Of a DNA stretch of 64,000 nucleotides, positions 47,001-58,359 are shown in pieces (the stretch's first letter is position 1; each line of letters opens with the position of its first letter). The DNA is from Hypholoma sublateritium FD-334 SS-4 (lineage: Eukaryota; Basidiomycota; Agaricomycetes; Agaricales; Strophariaceae). The stretch lies in contig KN817525.1 in assembly GCA_000827495.1 (NCBI GenBank), positions 488,493-552,492 on the forward strand. Reading direction: 5' to 3'. Made by a program: the position numbers and the translations under genes. The notes beneath the pieces were generated by a model that did no database searches, was not told the origin of the DNA, and saw only the letters and a list, made by a program, of their open reading frames with translations.

Positions 47001-47724
47001 GGTCAAGGGTCCCACATAAAATTGTTCGATATTGACACCTGCTACAGCTTTCGAAGAACATTCAAAGGCCAAACGCTTCCGATTAGATTCCACCTCTGCA
47101 GCATATACCCTCATTGGGGATCAGCAAGCATTGCAACAAAGCCTGTTGGCCTCAACTTCAAAGCGGACGGAGACATACACACAGCATGTACTATCTTGGG
47201 TGAGTCTGGATAGCAAATTATTGGGAACCATGTTGATTGTTTTCTAGGCTTTTAAGCACGGGCAAGAGGCGGAAAGATTCGAAGCCGCTGCCAATAGCAG
47301 TCTAACAGGGATTGATGGTTCCTTGGATTCATTAGTTCGCAGCGGCATGAAAGACGACATTTCAAGTGGGAGTACACCTCGTAAACGCAAGTGGCAGTAC
47401 AGAGACAACTGGTCTCTTACAAAACCCCGAGAGGAGCTACTCAAAAATTGGAAAACTAATGATGGCAGAACGTCAGAAGAACAAAGAAAGGCCGTCAATC
47501 TAGGAGCAGTCTCCGACATACCCCAGCGAACAAGTCAGATGATAGAACCAAGACATCGAAGATCGGCGTCCTCTATGTCCGAAAATGCTGGACCCTCCGA
47601 GCAGATTGACCTTTCCAAAGTTCTTCCAGCAAAGCAAGATTTGCCACCTTTCACAGAACCTCTGATCGATTCAAAAAAAAGAAATATAGGACCAGTCCGC
47701 TCATCTTCTCGTCGACTACGATAA
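44001..47724 (+). CDS. KIF11: Kinesin-5 mitotic motor (BimC/Cut7/Eg5)
   Basis: Homotetrameric plus-end motor that slides antiparallel microtubules in the spindle. It starts [15 protein letters not shown] at 44001 with a disordered N-terminal extension. Motor domain: [31 protein letters not shown], the P-loop [10 protein letters not shown] (split by an intron inside the Thr codon at 44506), [14 protein letters not shown], switch [14 protein letters not shown], switch [16 protein letters not shown] and [15 protein letters not shown] long coiled coil follows, with FEKL-DRKQNIL joined across an intron at about 45888-45947. The tail holds the BimC box [16 protein letters not shown] (Thr near 47374), the CDK1 site of the family, and ends SSSRRLR at 47724. 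Length is about 1,150 residues, normal for the family. Confidence 0.95.
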
Positions 47725-47984
47725 TGAAAGTCTTCAACCTACTATCCCGCCCCTTTTTACCTACTAATTTTTTTGTATTATATTTCTAAATCGCCAGCAT
47801 GGACAATATTAATAAGTAGTGGACACGGCTTACCTTTCGAGCATTGTTAGAGCGCTGACTATTAACTTACTTAATTATTTTCGCTATGTATGATTATGTA
47901 ATGAATTGTGAATTAGGATTATAGCAGCGTTGGATCCAACGACTGCGCACTGACTTTCACTTCCACTATCAACGTGCACCCGTA

Positions 47985-48539
47985 ATGCCAGCGGGACTCA
48001 GGAGTAATATATCTTCATGCTGACTTAGAGGACCAAGCTAATTAGGCTTAATTTCAGCCGTCATCCTTCTCTCTTTCGTGCTTGCCGTGGGCTTCTTATT
48101 AATTATACTTTCCTGCGCGCTATGGCAAAATTGGCTGCCATTGCTCGTCGGTATGTCATCTGCTGTCGCCTTAACACATGGATAACTAACTGACAACATC
48201 CTCCAGCGCTAATATTTGTACTCGCACCACTCCCCAACGCGCTGTTTTCCCATTGCGGAAGCGATGAATTATCAAGCTATGAAAGCTCCGCACCAGTTGA
48301 CCTCGGACGTTTCATCACCGCTCTCTTTGTCGTAACTGGATTTGCCTTGCCCATAGTGTTGGCGCACTCCCATGTAATAGACGCAAAGGCTTGCGTAATG
48401 TCGATTACTGGTGGAGGGTGCGTCGTCAGCACTGCTACCTCATTAAGAATTGAATTGACCGCTTGATTTTAGGTTGGTCTATGCAACAATATTAGCATAC
48501 TCCGCCGCTTTCAGCCAAGAAGAATCCGACTACGACTAA
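47985..48539 (+). CDS. vps55: Vps55 endosomal sorting membrane protein
   Basis: Four-helix membrane protein (OB-RGRP/LEPROT family) that acts with Vps68 in late endosome to vacuole transport. Four exons (47985-48003, 48058-48150, 48207-48417, 48473-48539) give 129 residues. After MPAGLRT comes VILLSFVLAVGFLLIILSCA and LWQNWLPLLV, then ALIFVLAPLPNALFSHCGSD, a short loop (ELSSYESSAPVDLGRF), ITALFVVTGFALPIVLAHSH and GLVYATILAYSAAFSQE. The LAPLPN block is the family signature. The start was chosen because the 19-nt first exon splices in frame to the first helix. It converges with TRS120, whose stop lies 97 bp away. Confidence 0.93.
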
Positions 48540-48635
48540 CGATGTATATGTATTGAAGGAAGTGGAGAAGATGAAGATAGGCCCCAATGAGATACCCGTT
48601 TCGAATGGACATCTAGTTCATCTGTGTACAAGTGT

Positions 48636-51600
48636 CTATGTATCCCCCTTAACTATTGCAATGACATGAGTCCTTGCTACCCGGCTCTCAGCCTCCAATG
48701 TACCCAAACTTCGAGCTTTCGCTAAGATCTCGAACCGCCCACATGCCAGGAAGCATAGCGACGTCACTATTTCTCTGGTTTCGCCGCTTTGAAGCTCGCC
48801 GACAGGGAGATCGGTAAGAACTCCTTCGTATACTAGATTTTCCGAAGGATTTGCCTCGTAATCTATTGTGAAGACGACAGGATACGCTACACACCCGTTG
48901 TCAGCTGAGGATGCAGAGTAAACGGGAAATACATACGCATCAAGTTAGTGACTTCAGCCCGCAGCTGCACAAAGTCATTGGCCTTCGGGTAATAGCGGAG
49001 CCTACTACCTGTGAGGTCAGCTTGACTTCTGCTGTCGGAATCTATTGATAGTGATACGTGGGCGATCTCGAGGCGGAAAGCTTCGAGCATGTGCAGAGTC
49101 AATCTCTGGTCTCTAAAAGACAGCTCTCCGGATCGCGTCCCGCCATTCTATTGCAGAAACAAAGTCATGACCACATTTGTGACTTGCAGTTGATTTGAAT
49201 ACCTCGTGCCAACGGCCACAAACAACCTTGAGCAATTCCTCCCGATACCAGAATAACTCGCGTTGAGTCCGTTGGTCGATTTGAGAAAGATTCGATTGGG
49301 TGAGTACAAACTGCCTGTCCGATAATGTTGGAATAGGCTTCGCAAGAGCTTCTTCGGATAAGAGTATTTTCTTAATAGGAATGACAAGTCTGAACACATG
49401 CGATGTTCAATATTATGATGCGCAGATACTAACGGAATGATTTACCTTGACACAGATCCAGGAGGAATAGTTGACGTGGACGATGCAGCGGGCTTGTCAT
49501 CTTGATTCCTCACCAACGTAACATCGAATGGCGATCCGTAGGTGTTTCGCACTTCTATGGAAAATAGACACCAGCCAACATCATAGTCGGTCTGTAGAAT
49601 ATTAAATTTATCGGTTCTTGAATTAGATAGCCCTGGTGTTCGCAATTGGGGGTATATGGGGAATTGCAAAATATCCATGCCTGAGCACTCAAGCATATGA
49701 TAAACAGTTACCATCAGTGGGTAAGATACTTGACGGACGTAGAATACATCAGAATCTTTAAGATTAGGGTCTTCAGCGTGGGCGTATGATATGTGAATTG
49801 TTCCATTAGTGCTATATAGATGTCAGCAATTACTTCCGATCTTTGATTGAGTGAGAACATACCAGCCGACTTTGCCAAAGCACTGGAGTGTTACCGTTAG
49901 GTTCTGGTTTGGTTCAATAGATTTCGCCTCATCCTGGTCCCATGAAAACACCGGATTGTGAATGAGACTGTATTCCGTCTCGTAGGTGTCGAAAACGGAG
50001 AGATTTCCATCGCTGAGGGCCTTCTGAGCGGGCTCTATGGTAGAATCTTCGAAAGCCAAGTGTATAAAATCCACACGGATTGTAGAAACATTCTCAAAGG
50101 TAAGCCGTATCGTTGACCTGCAGTATTATTAATATTTTATAAGCTAGGATATAGTATACTAGAGTATACCTTTCGCCGTCATATAACATAAGGGCACCAT
50201 GTGTGACTGAGCTGCGTCGTATTCGAAGAAGGGGCTGATCAGGAACGACCTTGCAGTCCATGAACTTGAAAGATGATCCTGCAGAAGCCTCTGAAGAACT
50301 CGTGCGCTTTGGAGGTAGATTCCAGGAATAGCGGTCGATACCTGTGTATTTGGAACGCCCGACTTCTGCAGCAATGGTTCTCCGTTTCCTCGAAAGACGT
50401 TCCTCTTCTTCGACGGTATACAGTGGAAGAATGTATTCCCGAGCCTGGCCTCCTGGAGCCCGTACGACACATCCGCGCACAGTCAGAATTCCTGATTCAA
50501 GCGGCCTGCCCGAGATGACTACTTGATGGAGGGTGTTGGCTGGAATTACGACGTGGAGGGGTTTAGATTCAAACTCAACTCCAGATGTGCTGGGAGACGG
50601 TTATTAAATAATGGCTACCGTTAGAATCTGATTTTATTACCTCAAAGAAAGCTCCTGTAGTTCCAAATCAAAGATATAGGGGTTTTGTAAAGTTATTACA
50701 AATTCGAGCGCTTCATTTCTGACCACGATCGTTTTTCCCTAGGCTGAAAATCAGCGATCACCATATATAAGGACCCGAAGAAAGACTGACTTTTCCTATA
50801 GCTTTCCGAGGGTTATACAAAAAGGGATCAGTGATTCCTTTAACCAGTGGTTTGAGGTCAGTGGTACTGTGTTGAATGGATCGAGGTTTTTCAACAGGTA
50901 TCCGAATGGCCGGTGTCCTATTTACACCTTGAGTACACCAGTCAGAGAAAACAAAAGGGAGATTCCTACGGTGCAATGGAGATACTGATTATAGGTCTGC
51001 CTGACCAGTATTCAATCACTCTTGAGTCTCCCCGTCTACGAGCTGTAGCCAAAGCTCGTTGTGCTGTTGAATAGAGATGATATTGATCGCCAGGAGAAAG
51101 TACGCCCTGAAGAGCCTTGAGGGAAGAAAGAGCAAACTGAGCAACGGTAGGAAAATCTATCAAAAAGTGGTCGGGATCGCGGTCTTGATGCATAAGATGT
51201 AGGAGAGTACTAACCAGGGAGTGCCTCGGCAACCGCAACCGCCTCGCGAACGACACCCACTTGAAGCTCTGGCCAACCGCAAGGTTCACGCAGCTCCTGA
51301 ATAGTGTCTTCATCATAGTCATCCAAAGTGAGCCGGTTCTTCTGGGTATCTGTTTGCTGGTCCTTCACAAGGCCTACAAGTTCCAGATTGATGCCTAACA
51401 CTTTGCAAATGTGTTTAAGCAGCGTGAGGACTCCTTCGTTTCCGGCCGCGCTTTCAGAAATTCGGATTCCAAGAGCACCCCAGCTTGGCCCTTGACCAGC
51501 ATTCTGAATGCCCAATCCTGATGTTGGGGGAACACCCGATGGATTTGAGAACCCATCTTCCTCTCGGCCACAAACGATAAGATCCAATATACACCCCAGA

Positions 51601-53305
51601 ACTTCGCGGAGGATATACGCCTCTTTGCGGTGATAGCCTAGACACGCATAAAAGCTGGCGGTGGCCTCAAGCACGGATATTCGCTCCCTCTGATCTAGGT
51701 GGAGCAACCACGGCCCATGTAGCTGTGCCAATATTGTAGATATCGAGGATCGCGATATGCCAGTAATTGAACTGAGGCGCTCCAGATTCAGCCAGTTGTC
51801 CTTGTCTTCAGAAGTTAATGTTGGCGGGATATAGGGTTTGGGACCAGGCTGTAACATTGTTGTAAACGCAAGGGGGCCCCAGCCTTTGGATGACCAGACA
51901 GAAAATAATAGACGTGTTTGCCGAAGGACGCATTCGCAAAAAAGAAGGGTAACCAAGGAGTGCACTTGTTCGCCGTCAGGTGCTGGCATCCTAGAGTAGA
52001 GGTGTATAGCTTGCTGTAGTTTGTCACTAACATCTGACCACGGTTCCTTTACGGTGCTAGCCGAGTTATTCTGAAGTGAGTTTTGGCGTTAAACCCTGTG
52101 ATCCATGATACAGAAACCAACTTACCAATCCTTGACCAACCGCCCAAGCTTCTAGGACCGTCGCTGTTGCCATTCCTTCCAATGTACATGCGTACCACAG
52201 AGGATCTTGCGTGGTTCTAAATAGCTGAACCGCTTCGTTGTACCTAAATCTAATAAAAATATACAAAAGAGATAGAAACCTAAGGCACCTACCATACCAT
52301 GGCGTCTTCGATACGACCAGCTAATAGAAAGAAGTCTCCGAGCATTTTATAAAGGCGACCATGGGATGAACTCGTGCCAATGGTGCTCATCCGTTTCTTC
52401 TGGGCCTGAACACCCAACGAATTCTGACGGACATTCGGAGGCAAGGTGGAATTACGTTTCACCGTCGGCGCGGCGCTTAGAGTGAATGAAGTCTTCGGAT
52501 TATCTTGAGGGCTGCTGAACGAAGTGGACGCGGTGTCGTTTCTTGCTAGTGAACTTAATGGAGAAGGAAGCTCTGATAGAGGCGGTAGGGTGGGCAGGAG
52601 AGCTGCATTCAGGTATTCGTTAGCCAAAGGGTTTTCTAAGGCTTGGACCTAGTCAAGACATGAATGCGTATGAAGGTGATATCAGATATGGTCTTACCAG
52701 TGTTCCAAATTCCGTAAGGATTTCTGAAGAAAGGTCTCCTAGCAATGTACCGACGTGTAGCTTTCTGTTCTTGATACGAGGCACCACCACAAGACCAGGG
52801 AGTTCGTCTTGATTGGTGAAATTCGCAGTTCCTTCGGCTTCCTCAAATACCCAACAATTCCTCACGAGAGGGTATATCCCGCCAGGAGGAAATATGTCGC
52901 CTAGTGCAGTATCGAATTGCATATATGTTGATTTGAGAGTATCAAACGTTGAACAGGTTGCGACACCAATAACTGCTAATGGGAAATGTGATGGCTGAAG
53001 AAGGGATAGCGAAGCGTGCGATCGTGGAGGTGGATGCGTTGGAAAGCTGAGGTGTATGTTTCCCTTGGACAAGGGATTTGGTAGAAATCGGGCAGCTAGA
53101 TTCCCCCTCAGTGATATGCAATACCAGAGCGGAAATAACACACACCTCTCCCATCCTTAGTTTCGCTTGGTATCTCGGCGAGCTTCAAAGTTTCGTAGCT
53201 TCGTATCTCCTCCGCATAACAGTCGAAGGAAGCTTGGGGTATCAAACCGACGGGAACGAGGAGGATGCGAACATGAGCGAGTGACGCGAAGGCATGTGTG
53301 TCCAT
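48636..53305 (-). CDS. trs120: TRAPP-II subunit Trs120 (TRAPPC9)
   Basis: Large subunit of the TRAPP-II Rab11/Ypt31 exchange complex, at the late Golgi. It starts MDTHAFASLAHVRILLVPVG at 53305, which is the typical Trs120 opening. Next come NLAARFLPNPLSKGNIHLSF, SHFPLAVIGVATCSTFDTLK and LPGLVVVPRIKNRKLHVGTL. After a Ser-rich linker follow GRLYKMLGDFFLLAGRIEDA, YNEAVQLFRTTQDPLWYACT and LEGMATATVLEAWAVGQGL, the TPR-like core of the family. The C-terminal half is beta-rich (Ig-like segments such as EVRNTYGSPFDVTLVRNQ) and ends in LCFLACGRFEILAKAR and a TAG stop at 48636. At about 4.67 kb with many introns it encodes roughly 1,300 residues. Inner exon joins were not all checked. Confidence 0.92.
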
Positions 53306-53670
53306 GAACTAGCGCGCGCAAAACGAGTATAGAGTTTTTGAGTGTAAGTAAGTACCAGCGGATGCCGGAGAATGTCACGGTGTGCTACACCAATGAACCG
53401 ATCAATCTTGACAAAGTCTTAACAAAGCCCTTATTACATAAAACAAATGCAAACATCCACTACCAGTTAGTGCACCGTCTTCTAATTGAACTTGGTCCTG
53501 TAGAAGCCACAACTCTCCTCAGGGGAATTTCGGGCCAGTTTAGGCTTCGGTCCACCTCTTGTTCTCTGATACTGCTCATACCCAACAGACTATAACCCTC
53601 ATTCGTCCGGCTCAGCAATTGAACCAAAGCATTGTTGACGACTAAGTACCGCGAGCGACCACCGACTGCC
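53306..53670. promoter_or_regulatory. Divergent promoter of TRS120 and kinesin-1
   Basis: A 365-bp interval between the two divergent start codons. Open frames here (for example 53338-53595) have no motif and are judged noncoding. Confidence 0.35.
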
Positions 53671-56600
53671 ATGGCAAGTTCAAATAACATCAAGGTTGTC
53701 TGTCGGTGAGATTAAGGCAGCTCCATCGCGTTGCACACCCCTGATTCTTAATGATGTGATAGGTTTCGTCCTGTGAACGCCATTGAACTGCGTGAAGGCG
53801 GTGACATCGTGGTTTCCTTTGACGAGAATCTACAGACAACCCATGTCAGATCGGCACAAATTAGTCAAGGTCCGGAGAAGGATGGATTCACCTTCGATAG
53901 AGTGTTTCCGATGGGGACGAAGCAGAACGAGGTTTTTGACTACGGAGTGAAGGAGTAAGCATTCCTTTAATGACGTTAAGACGATTTCCTGATTAGTTCT
54001 TTCTCCCCTCCTTCATTAGTATCGTCAAAGGTGTGCAGCTTAACCTCTTGAGTGAAGCTTTTCGCTGAGCGCCTGCCTGGATTCTTGCCCTTTCTGCACA
54101 CAAGATGTGCTTGACGGCTACAATGGTACTGTTTTTGCCTATGGTCAAACTGGAAGTGGTAAAACCTTTACAATGATGGTAAGATCTTATGTAGATGTTA
54201 CCAAGTTTATCCAACCTCCTTCTACAGGGAGCCGACATCGATTCAGAAGAGCTCAGAGGAATCATCCCCCGTATAACGGAACAGATATTCCAGTCCATTG
54301 TGGAAAGCGATGCGCATCTCGAATACCTCGTGAAGGTTTCTTACATGGAAATTTACCTCGAAAAGATTCGAGATCTCCTTGCGCGTATGTCGTTATCGAT
54401 TTTAGAAATTCAATTATGTATCTCACCGTTTTATTTTAGCTCAGAACGATAATCTTCAGGTCCACGAGGAAAAATCGAAGGGCGTCTATGTGAAAAATCT
54501 ATCAGATTACTATGTCAGTAGTGCCGCTGAAGTATATGAGATCATGAGGACGGGGGGTGCTGCGAGGGTTGTTACGTCGACAAGTAAGTTGCTTCATGTA
54601 TATGCAGCACGGGAGCATCTAATTAATATTTCCACCTTAGACATGAACGCGGAATCTTCGCGCTCTCATTCAATCTTCCTGATTACTATTCAACAGCGAA
54701 ACACGGAAACTGGCGGTCAGAAGACAGGAAATTTGTATCTGGTTGATCTTGCTGGCTCAGAAAAGGTCGGAAAGACGGGTGCATCTGGACAGACGCTTGA
54801 AGAAGCTAAAAAAATCAACAAATCTTTATCGGCTCTTGGCATGGTCATCAACGCTCTCACGGACAGCAAAGTAAGTACGAAATAAGTTACATTTCGTATC
54901 TTTGATGTATTCTCTCTTTTAGGCGAAACATATACCCTATCGTGATTCTAAACTTACTCGTATCCTGCAAGAGTCCCTGGGAGGAAATTCAAGGACAACT
55001 TTGATTATCAATTGCTCGCCTTCATCCTATAACGAGGCGGAAACTTTATCGACATTGCGATTTGGAATCCGTGCCAAATCCATCAAGAATTCGGCTCGCG
55101 TCAATGCTGAATTGTCACCCTTAGAGCTCAAAGGCTTATTGGCAAAAGCGCAACTGGCGAACACTTCCTACCAGAAATATATTGCTACTTTGGAAGCAGA
55201 AATTGCACGATGGCGAAGGGGCGAACAGGTCGACGAGGCAGATTGGGCATTGCCCGGCAAACCGGTCTCTCTATCAGCAGCTTCGGCATCCACAAAGAAA
55301 GCTCCGACGTCGCCTACCCCGTCTACTCCTGCATCCACGTCACGCAGCATGACGCCCGTCAACCCGGCTATCGAGGGCCTCAGGACAGACCTTGAGTCTC
55401 GGCCGCAAACACCGACGGTAATTGGTTTGGATAAAGATGAGAGGGAGGATTTCCTGAAGCGGGAAAATGAGCTGAGTGACGCTTTGGCAGACAGGGAATC
55501 GGTACTTGCAGCGACCGAGAAATTGGTGAAGGAGTTACGCGAAGAATTGGCATTCTTGAAGGAGCAGGAGACTGCTGTCAACAAGGTCAGTACCATTTTG
55601 TTTTGTTTTTTCTATTATGTATAATTAGTAAACCTATCTGCACAGGATAACAAGGCGATGTCTAGCCAGCTGAATGAACTTAGATTACAAGTGGAACGCC
55701 TAGACTATGATAACAAAGAAGGCATTATTACAGTCGATATTCTGAAGGAGCAAAATCAGGATGCGAAGGCCGAGTTGGAGGAACTGAGGAGGCAAATTGC
55801 GGAGCTGAAAAGTGCACAGAAGGATGCTTCTGCTGAAGACAAAGAGAAGCGTAAACAGGAGAAGATGGCAATGATGATGGCCAAATTTGATACTGTGAGT
55901 TGCATGTTATCCGGTCATGAATTCACATTGACATTTTCATCCGTCGATAGCAGGGAGCATTCTCCGAGAAGGACGAACAACTACGTCAGATCCTTTCCAA
56001 GTTAGATAACACGGAACAGGGTTCACTCGACGCGTTAACTTCCGAAGACTTGGTTGCCATTCGAAGACAACTTTCAGAAGGTCAGACACTGCTGAGAGAA
56101 ACCGTCGACAGACTGCGGCAGACGCAAGAAGAGAATGAGATGATCAGTCGAAGAAGGGATGAGTTGGAAGGACGTGTCACTACACTCGAAAGCGATTACG
56201 AAGAGTTACTAGGCAAGCGATCGTTTCCCTTCCTTTTTGAATCTAATTAATGCTAGGAACATTGTTGGAAATAGAGAAAACCATACACGACGAAGAAATC
56301 AATAACGTCGACGCAGGTGATATGGTAGCCGACCTCAAGGTTATTCGATTCCTCCTTTCCGTTGGAATGTAAGCTGACTTAGACTTTAGACCAAATTAGA
56401 ACTGCAATACGCTGCCAAGCGTGATACTCTTTTGAGCGAGGTTACTGACCTAAAGCAACAGCTAGAAATCAGACATAATGAAACTCGCAGTCTGAACGCC
56501 ACTATCGATAGCTTAAAAAGTGTGAACGAAGAACTCAAAGTAAACAAATATGTCGGTTGTTTTCCGCAAGTTACTAACGCGTCGAAAATAGCGTGCATTT

Positions 56601-57478
56601 GCTGTGACATCTGCTGGAATTGAAGGCGGTAAAAATCTAGCAGAAAGCGCACAAGATCTCGAGCGAACGCGCAAGGCCATTAATGTGCAGCTTGCGGAGT
56701 TCGATGGAGTGAAGAAGTCACTCATACACGATTTGCAGAATCGCTGCGAAAAAGTGGGTTACAGAATTTTGTGACGAACGGAACTGACTTTTTCTAAGGT
56801 TGTCGAACTGGAAATTCAATTAGATGAAATGAAAGAACAATATAGCAACGTTATTCGCAACAGCAACAATAAAGCTCAGCAAAAGAAAATGGCTTTCCTA
56901 GAACGGAACTTAGAACAACTCACGCTAGTTCAGAAACAGGTAAGAATCATACCGCATTTTTGCGTTTGCGATAAATATACCGACCATGTTTTAGCTCGTT
57001 GATCAGAATTCCACCCTCAAGAAGGAAGCCGGTATCGCAGAGAGGAAACTTCTTGCTCGTAACGAACGAATTCAAAACCTGGAGGCTTTGCTTCAGGACG
57101 CAGATCGGAGGCTCTCAATACAAAACCAGAAGTTCGAAACGCAGTTGCAGGCCGTGAAAGAGCGCTTAGATCAGGCCCGAGGCAAGTTTTCTCACTGTTC
57201 ATTCGACCCTTCAATACAAACTGAGGTTCCTACAGCGCAAAAGGCGGTAACGTCGTCTACCCTGACTTTCGGTCGCATAGCCAAGCCTTTGCGCGGTGGT
57301 GGAGGTGCCAACAACGTGTCTAACTCGGTAGCCTCAACGTCGGGGCCTTCTGTAAATCCCCTCACCAGGCTCCAGAATGAGGAAGGGTGAGCCTATTCTT
57401 CTTCAAATTTTACCTAATTCTAAACGCAATCTGTCACCAAATGCGCCTGTCCTCGTTTGTTACAGATCAGGTGTGTAG
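53671..57478 (+). CDS. KHC: Conventional kinesin heavy chain (kinesin-1)
   Basis: Plus-end microtubule motor for organelle and vesicle transport. It starts [12 protein letters not shown] at 53671; an intron inside the Arg codon leads to [19 protein letters not shown]. Motor motifs are [19 protein letters not shown]-loop [30 protein letters not shown], switch [17 protein letters not shown], switch [35 protein letters not shown] and [19 protein letters not shown]. The neck and coiled-coil stalk follow. The C-terminal tail has the autoinhibitory IAK motif in [11 protein letters not shown] (IAK codons 57275-57283) and ends NEEGSGV at 57478, the last four residues coming from a short final exon. 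As in other fungal kinesin-1 genes no light-chain-binding heptad signature is obvious. Length is roughly 950 residues. Confidence 0.96.
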
Positions 57479-58359
57479 TTCCTGGCGCTTACAGCATCGA
57501 TCATTACTGACTACCCTACTCGGCACCAGCCAAGCGGGCGTCTTGGTTTTTTAATTCACGATGAAGGCAGTTTTTTCAAGTCACTATCGTGTCACATCGT
57601 TTGTATTTTGCATAGCATTTCCTTCTCTCTTATATTAGAAATACATAGTTGACTTTGGTTGGATCTCTATCGCATCGCAGTGTGCGGTAAATAAGTATGA
57701 ATTTCGCACACTGAAATCGGAGGAGCTTGTTTGACAGTTGTTCAAGGTCTACAAAAAAACTCACCGCGGATTGAGAAGATGTACGGCAGAGAAGCGCCAG
57801 GAGTTGTCCCCACGCAGCAGTAGGTTCTCCGGCTCGGCGGGGACCTTAAGTCGGAACAATATCCCAGTTAGGATCCTTGTACATAATTATTTAAGGTGAG
57901 CTATACCAATTTGATCCCTTTGAAACGCGGATAATGATTTTGTCAATAATTTCCATTTTGTAAAATATTGCCTCCGTTAAACTCATTAAAATTCCGCGTT
58001 CAATATTCGATGTTACTTTTTGGCCAATAGGGGCACCCAGGTGTGGTCGACGAAGGGTCCCGTCGCGCATTCTTTTCAACCTCCACAATCAACACATCTC
58101 ATCTCTAATTCTTTGCCCACAGTACGGTGACATCTACAGAGCCATTATAATTTCTAGCCAGCGTGAGTTAATCTTCCTCCTTGTTTCGTTTCTTCCTCGC
58201 TGGTGGCTTCGATTACCCCGCATTGCATATCTGGATTAATCTCCTCATTCTTGTCGCTGGGAAATTCGTGATCAGATAGGTTTCTCTTTTCCTGGTACCG
58301 CCTCAATTGGCCTGCTTTGACACGACAGACTTATATTGACGATGATTTCTTGAGCAAGC
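57479..58359. other. Intergenic region, no gene seen
   Basis: An 881-bp spacer with the 3' flank of kinesin-1 and the promoter of the Pumilio gene. A UGUACAUA lies at 57878-57885. The short minus-strand frame at 57891-58088 has no motif. Confidence 0.4.
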
